Of a stretch of DNA of 64,000 nucleotides, positions 58,811 to 64,000 are shown in pieces; position 1 is the first letter of the stretch, and every line of letters begins with the position of its first letter. The notes under the pieces are model-generated. The model saw only the letters and a list, made by a program, of their open reading frames with translations. It had not been told where the DNA came from and did no database searches. This stretch comes from Phyto melanocephala (taxonomy: Eukaryota; Arthropoda; Insecta; Diptera; Rhinophoridae), in assembly GCA_941918925.1 (NCBI GenBank), contig OW799233.1, positions 121,484,333-121,548,332 on the forward strand, in the 5' to 3' direction. Both the position numbers and the translations under genes were made by a program.

Positions 58811-59753
58811 ATGTTGACTTAGACTGATTTTTTGATATTGTTTTTGCTTCGAAACGCTATGGCTATTTAAAATAAGCGGAATTCACGTAACAGCGCTGAA
58901 ACAATAGCTAGAATGATTGATTTGTCCTTATGAGGATATAAGCTATTGTAACTTTTTTAATTTAATTTTTTTTTTTAATTATTTAATTTTGCAAGGAAAT
59001 AGCATAATCTTATATAGAAACAAACATAATTTTGAGTTTACAACCTTAAAGCCTTAAGGATTTAATTAAGTTTCCGTTAAATAATTAATCATGTAAACTG
59101 TGTAAACAAGTAAAGAAGAGAAAGAAGATACAAAACGGCTGGTAAAATATATATTTTAAACAAGGATATTGAATTATGAAAATCTGCTTTAATGAAAGGA
59201 ATGTATGTAATTAATATAGAGAAGAATGAAGCGTCTGTCAAGAAATCTGTATTTAAAGAACTTTAAATAAATTTAAACGTGTAGATAGGTATTTCTTTTT
59301 AAGCTAGTGAGATATGAAACTGTTACCAATTTCGTATGCTTATTAAACAATATATTAAAAAACATGTTCATAAGCCTTATGAAAATTTTTAAAGTTTAAT
59401 ATTAAGTAATTAATGTTTTCCATAATTAAAGGATTTATCTTAAAATAAGTATTTCAGCATTACCTTTAGATATAATATTTTTTTAAAGCTATAAAGGATA
59501 ACAAAATTTTTATACAATTTGTTTTGGATCGATCGATCTTGCGCGGGGAAAATTTAGAATGCAATCCAAGAAAGTGGGGGCAAATAAAGAATTATCGTCA
59601 TTAATATAAATATAAAATAGTATGATTTAAAGAGCAATTGAAAGAAATAAAGATTAGATAATACTATGGATCTCACAGTATCAAAGACTAGGCGATGATA
59701 TTATTCAGGGAACCCATTTTTATATGTAAAATTGAACTGGTACTCTAGCATTA
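58811..59753. other. AT-rich DNA without recognisable gene
   Basis: No domain or repeat end recognised. Confidence 0.5.
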
Positions 59754-59755
59754 TA

Positions 59756-60666
59756 TCGGGTGTCCCAACTAGAACGCAATTTTTAAATTTGGCGCCATTC
59801 GAAGTGTCATTGTTTGATATTTGAACAATTGTTATTGTTTGCTAGTAGAAGGTACGAGGTTAGTAAAAATGGAGCGCTACACGAATGCACAACGCATTCT
59901 CATTGTGAAATTGTTTTACCAAAATGGTGAAAGTTTTGCGGCTACAGTTCGCAAATTGCGATCAATTTGGGGTCACAATAATGCTCCAAAAGAATCAACT
60001 GTAGAGAGATTAATGGATAAATTTGCCGAAACTGGGTCTCTTAGTGATGTAAAGACAACAACGCGCCTTCGACCAGGTCGATCGATCGAAAATGTCGCAG
60101 CTGTACGTGAGGATGTCGCTCAAACTCCATCCACCTCAATTCGACACCGTGCTCAGCAAATTGGTGTCTCCAAAGATTTTTCTTGCCTAGAATTGAAGAA
60201 ATGAATGTGGAGGGCATGTGGTTTCAACAAGATGGCGCCATATGTCATACAGCCAGAGAAACAATTCAATTGCTGCATCAGTCATTTCCCGGTCGTGTTG
60301 TTTCGCGTTTTGGAGACCAGAATTTGCTGCCTAGATCGTGTGATTTAACACCTTTAGATTTTTTTCTTTGGGGTTTTTTGAAGTCGATGGTTTACCCGAA
60401 TAAGCCGACGACGACTCATGCCTTAAAAAAGGAAATTGGACGCTGCATTAATGAAATACCGCAGCATTTATGCAAAAAGGTCATCGAAAATTTCATTAGA
60501 AGATCGCGTGTGTGCCAGCAAAGCCGCGGCGGCCATCTGCACGATATATTGTTCCATACATAACCTCATTCTGTCTACTTTACGATGTAATAAAGTTTCA
60601 CGATTTTTTTTAAGTATCTGTGTTTTATTTAAAATTCAAAAATTGCGTTCTAGTTGGGACACCCAT
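59756..60666 (+). mobile_element. DD41D ('rosa'-type) mariner, internally deleted, both ends present
   Basis: 911 bp. Left end TCGGGTGTCCCAACTAGAAC and right end GTTCTAGTTGGGACACCCAT share GGGTGTCCCAACTAGAACGC and beyond (about 33 bp). They are flanked by TA (59754-59755; 60667-60668); the two outermost bases differ. It holds a two-part broken transposase. The ends and coding sequence are far better preserved than in the other mariners here. Confidence 0.88.
59869..60563 (+). pseudogene. DD41D mariner transposase missing its first catalytic block
   Basis: The first part (59869-60204) starts at the internal ATG giving MERYTNAQRILIVKLFYQNG, the N-terminal helix-turn-helix. It continues through ESTVERLMDKFAETGS and ends at STSIRHRAQQIGVS. 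The frame then changes and reads FFLPRIEEMNVEGMWFQQD (about 60175-60230), GAICHTARET, RSCDLTPLDFFLWG and the tail GGHLHDILFHT with a stop at 60563. The segment between, which in the family carries the first catalytic Asp, is deleted. The remaining acids are D in QQDGA and D in PLDFF with 41 residues between them, the DD41D spacing reported for the rosa group. The second part's apparent start at 60183 is a TTG and not a real start. The protein cannot be active, but its binding domain is intact. Confidence 0.87.
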
Positions 60667-60668
60667 TA

Positions 60669-61084
60669 TTATATACCATCAAGAAATGGGAGTATATATC
60701 TCTTAACCAGAGTCCTTCCAAATGGTTCACTACTATAGATATGAAATTACTCTGCTTACAAATTCTTTAATTGAATAAATATTTTAGAAGAAAAAAATGT
60801 CCACTAATTTCTTTTTTATTGTCTTAACCATATTTATTTAAAAATATTTCAAATTCTAAAATTATTGTTATACCTTTGAAATATCTCCAATATTCGTTTT
60901 CGACTCCATTTTAGTATCTTTGATAGTTTAAATGATTTTAATTTATTTACATAAAAATTATATGTTTATTTTTTGAAAGCAAAAAAATACAAGGAATCAA
61001 TCAATAAAAATATTCTAAAAGTTTTTACAAAACAAACTAGAATTATATAAAAATATTTTAACAAGTAAAGTTTTTAACAAGTAG
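60669..61084. other. AT-rich DNA without recognisable gene
   Basis: Nothing recognised. Confidence 0.5.
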
Positions 61085-61655
61085 GAAACTATAAAAATTA
61101 AATTTAAAATAAGGACACTACATCCATAAAGGATAAATTTCCTGAAAACTTACGAATAGGGGAGTCGAGTCGACTGGGCAATGCAAGTTTTTCTTTCTGT
61201 CCATCTGTCCGTGTGTTGGTTGAAATCAACTTTTTTTTTACCCCTACATGTTGTTATGTTAATATTTTAGAAATATTCGAATAGGAGTCGCTAATAAAAT
61301 CCAGCATGATCACCTTTGTTTGTATTTTCCCTTATTTTTACCACTAAAATCAAACTTTTTTAGCCGCCGGATAATTTATAGACATACTTGGTACTAGTTG
61401 TACTTATACTATGCCTTTTGGGCTATACTTAAAGAATTTTGGACAAATTGGTCACTAATCTACAAGGCTATAGGCAAATATTCTTTAGAAAAATATTTAT
61501 TTATTTAAATATGTCAAGGTTTCGAGTTCCTAAGTACTTTTTTGACACGCTATTAACACCAAACTATAAACCGATGACTCCGAAGTTATTCCTGAAAAAA
61601 ACTAACGGGTGAAGGGTATTTTTAAATTTGCCACTGCCGAATATAGCACTATTAA
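61085..61655 (-). mobile_element. Helentron copy
   Basis: Contains ACGAATAGGGGAGTCGAGTC, a CTGTCCATCTGTCCGTGTG box and the hairpin-side terminus GCCACTGCCGAATATAGCAC near 61627-61646, all in reverse orientation. It is close to the copy nested in hAT3. Confidence 0.75.
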
Positions 61656-62449
61656 GTACATATTAAATTATAATTTTACAACGTTTTCTGGCAGTTTGGG
61701 TATGTCGTAACATATTTCTATAAAACTATAATAATGTATTTTAAAGGACGTGGTAACTGGTATAAAGATACATTGCTGGAGTATATCGATACTCTGTGCG
61801 TGTGAACGTTTATGTACGCGTGGGAATTGTATGTAAAATCTCGTGGGTATTTGCGACCTTCATTAGTGGTTGAAAAGTATTTTAGTGAAATAAGGTATTT
61901 TGTTGATGAAATATGTGCTCATTAACGAAATTGTCGCTACTAAAACTTGAATAAAATATCCTCATTAATGAAAGTATTTCAATTAAACTGGCACAATGTT
62001 TCTCCTTTAACACATACTCATAGCTACAACGTGTATCTTTCTCTCTTTGCTTTTATTTCCACCCATTTCGTAAACAGCTTGGCTTATTCATGATGTTGTT
62101 GTCATTGCCGTCAACACATGTATGTAATGTTTTGACAGCGTTGGAAATTCGAAATTAAACTATCAAAACTTGGAAACCAAAATGACAATCATGATTGTGA
62201 TATAATAGATACTTACAATAACACGTCAATATATGCATGTATGTGTGTACACCTGAAATGTCCCAAAGGGAAATATATCACAGATGGATTTCGAAATTAT
62301 TTTATAGTAGACATAAGAGCTTTTAAAATTACATTATAAAATTTCCAGTTTCATATATAAAAATTTAAACAGGACTTGTTAACAAAGACTTATTCAATAA
62401 TGTTGCATTGGACCAATATGGGTATTCAAAAGATGCTATTACTTATGTA
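61656..62449. other. DNA without recognisable gene
   Basis: No domain or repeat end recognised; base composition is slightly less AT-rich near 61800-62100. Confidence 0.45.
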
Positions 62450-62705
62450 CCTATGTTGGGCATCGGCTAATCGACTATTTTTAAATCCCAATAAATCCGA
62501 ATGTCTGATTATAAACAAAAAAAAAAAACGTAACCCATTTTAAAGCAGGTATCGTAATAAATAATGAAAGGGTTGACATAGTAACTGCATTTTAGAACGA
62601 ATGAATGTATGTTACTCTGAATTATTCATGAGATTTAAATTATTTTTTTTTTGCGTATGTGTGTGTGTTCTTTAAGAAAAAAAAAAATAAATAAATAAAT
62701 AAAAA
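62450..62705 (+). pseudogene. LINE reverse transcriptase fragment with TAAA tail
   Basis: The plus strand from about 62457 reads WASANRLFLNPNKSECLIIN, the conserved segment just after the RT active site; compare WAVVNGLCLNPSKSKCMLI in the LINE at about 20372-20430. An A-run and then a KAGIVINNERVDIV segment follow. It ends in an AAATAAATAAATAAAT tail (about 62690-62704). The rest of the C-terminal domain is deleted. A relative of the large LINE, not a recent copy of it. Confidence 0.65.
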
Positions 62706-63299
62706 ATCAGGGAGAGTCTTAACATGACTCTGTTTTTACACTTTATTATTAATTTTAAAAAAACAGCAAAAATAACATCTATGATTCCTATAAAATAAAT
62801 GGGCATCTTTTAAGAGTTCTATATTAGGCAGTACAAAAAAAAATATTTTTATTTATATTTAATATTTTATTTTACATAGCCTTTTAGGTCTCTATTTTAA
62901 CGAGAGAGAAATGATTTAGTTGGTACAATTCTCACTTTAATTGGTTTATTTATTATAAGCAAGAATGATTAAATAAAGATTACGCCATCACGCAGCCATA
63001 AAAAAACATTTCTGCGCATGTAGGAATTCTGACGTCACTCAAGTTGTGTTCTGATTGGCTAATAAAATTCAGCTGTATAACTAACTATGTTTGGGTAAAA
63101 ACATGACAGTGGGACAAACTGTTATTTTTCTAACTAAATGTCTTAAAAGCAAACAAAATCTTTTTATATATATATTTTTATTATTTTTATTACAATATTT
63201 CACTATTAAATTAGGTGTAGAATTCATTTTGTTATTTTATCAAATTTTCTTTTTCGCTTATAAGTATTTTTAGTTACTTAATTCTAAAATACATTCGAC
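62706..63299. other. AT-rich DNA without recognisable gene
   Basis: Open frame 63091-63273 is rich in Phe/Leu/Ile from T-rich sequence, with no domain. Confidence 0.5.
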
Positions 63300-63845
63300 A
63301 CCTAAAAAAAAGTTTTTTCACGTCTTCACTGGCTTCAATTTCTTTTGCTTCCAACAATTGCTTTTGTAAATATCCGCTTGAAAGTAATAATTTGTACCAT
63401 TTAATTTGAAAAATATGGTGTAAGTCTGGAGGCGATCTTCTTCAAAATCAGTCGGCCTTGGAGTATTTTCCGCGACCAATTTTTCTTCAAAACTATTTGG
63501 AATATCATTTTGCTTTTTAGTTTCACGTAGTCCTTCACATTTGCAACTTCAGTTTCATTAGCAGTTTTCGTTTAACTTTCAATGGCACTAGTGTCTAAAG
63601 ACGGAACTGCATGGGATTTTAAATTTTTTGCACGCCGTTTGCTAAATTCTATTCATAATGCCTTTTGTTTTAACTTACCCATTTCAAATATCAAGTTTGT
63701 ATCAAAATCTTCTTGCTTGAAATGTAAAGCACAAATTTTTTCTTTATCCACATTTACAGGCTTCACTTGTTTGCAAAAAATTACCCATAACTTCCTTCGA
63801 GCTTCATTCTTTGGAAAATTGTAAAATGATACAGCTGTTTGAAAA
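63300..63845 (-). pseudogene. THAP-domain relic (P-element-type or THAP protein)
   Basis: The minus strand from about 63840 reads SFYNFPKNEARRKLWV, then ICALHFKQEDF, then, after an in-frame stop, SHAVPSLD. These are the ordered hallmarks of a THAP zinc finger (FP, invariant W, C-x2-HF, AVPS box). The first zinc cysteines would lie upstream. A TTTGTTTTCAAACAG sequence just before could be a 3' splice site, so an upstream exon may lie past the window edge. Downstream (about 63540-63310) another frame reads EKLVAENTPRPTDFEED and FFKLNGTNYYFQ, which could be linker sequence. The premature stop and frame change suggest a decayed gene or a P-like transposon. The plus-strand frame 63582-63824 is antisense. 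Confidence 0.6.
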
Positions 63846-64000
63846 CAAACGTTTTATTAAATATACGCAAATTATTGGTTTTTAATATAATTTCTCACTT
63901 GTTTTTTTTTGCTGTTACTTTGCTTGCATTTGCCCACTGCACATTTCATATGTGCTCTCTTTCTTTTCTTTTCACTTTATTTTGTTTTCTGTTTTTATTA

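Overview
This is an AT-rich eukaryotic window that behaves like transposon-dense intergenic, intronic or heterochromatic DNA of a dipteran fly. I infer a brachyceran, perhaps calyptrate, fly from many DINE-1/INE-1-like Helentron copies, DD41D 'rosa'-type mariners, hAT and piggyBac elements, and a Jockey/CR1-like LINE. I found no convincing host gene, tRNA or rRNA. Nearly every open frame with recognisable homology belongs to a transposable element; most other frames are chance or repeat-derived.

Layout. 1-5.2 kb: Helentron copies and a 0.7-kb MITE. 5.2-28.5 kb: one giant inverted repeat. Arms of about 5.2-5.8 kb (after removing insertions) face each other across a 1.3-kb spacer. The left arm carries two insertions that the right arm lacks. 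One is a hAT that holds a second hAT, a third hAT, a Helentron and a mariner in turn. The other is a piggyBac element holding a LINE. The right arm keeps the uninterrupted target site of each insertion. Each arm contains about 400-bp tandem repeats. 28.4-31 kb: Helentron pieces and an orphan piggyBac C-terminal cysteine-rich fragment. 32.2-35.1 kb: two canonical Helitron-type non-autonomous elements (TC...CTAG). 35.2-37.2 kb: a hAT with 8-bp target duplications, interrupted by a Helentron. 37.3-43.3 kb: two mariner pseudogenes and a LINE RNase H remnant. 46.3-47.1 kb: a third Helitron. 47.6 kb: a pogo-like MITE. 49-52 kb: Helentron, MITE and mariner remnants. 53.0-57.4 kb: a Helentron-mariner composite into which a complete piggyBac element has jumped. 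That piggyBac has TTAA duplications, terminal inverted repeats and an uninterrupted 551-codon transposase; it is the only intact-looking protein gene in the window. 57.8-60.7 kb: a small Helitron, the second copy of a 400-bp MITE, and a deleted DD41D mariner with both ends. 61-64 kb: Helentron and LINE relics and a decayed THAP-domain sequence on the minus strand at the edge.

The elements act together mainly as a record of insertion order: nested insertions and paralogous empty sites allow relative dating from this one sequence. The most unusual structures are the giant inverted repeat and the apparently intact piggyBac with repeated palindromes near its ends. Family names come from motif recognition by eye; no database search was run.
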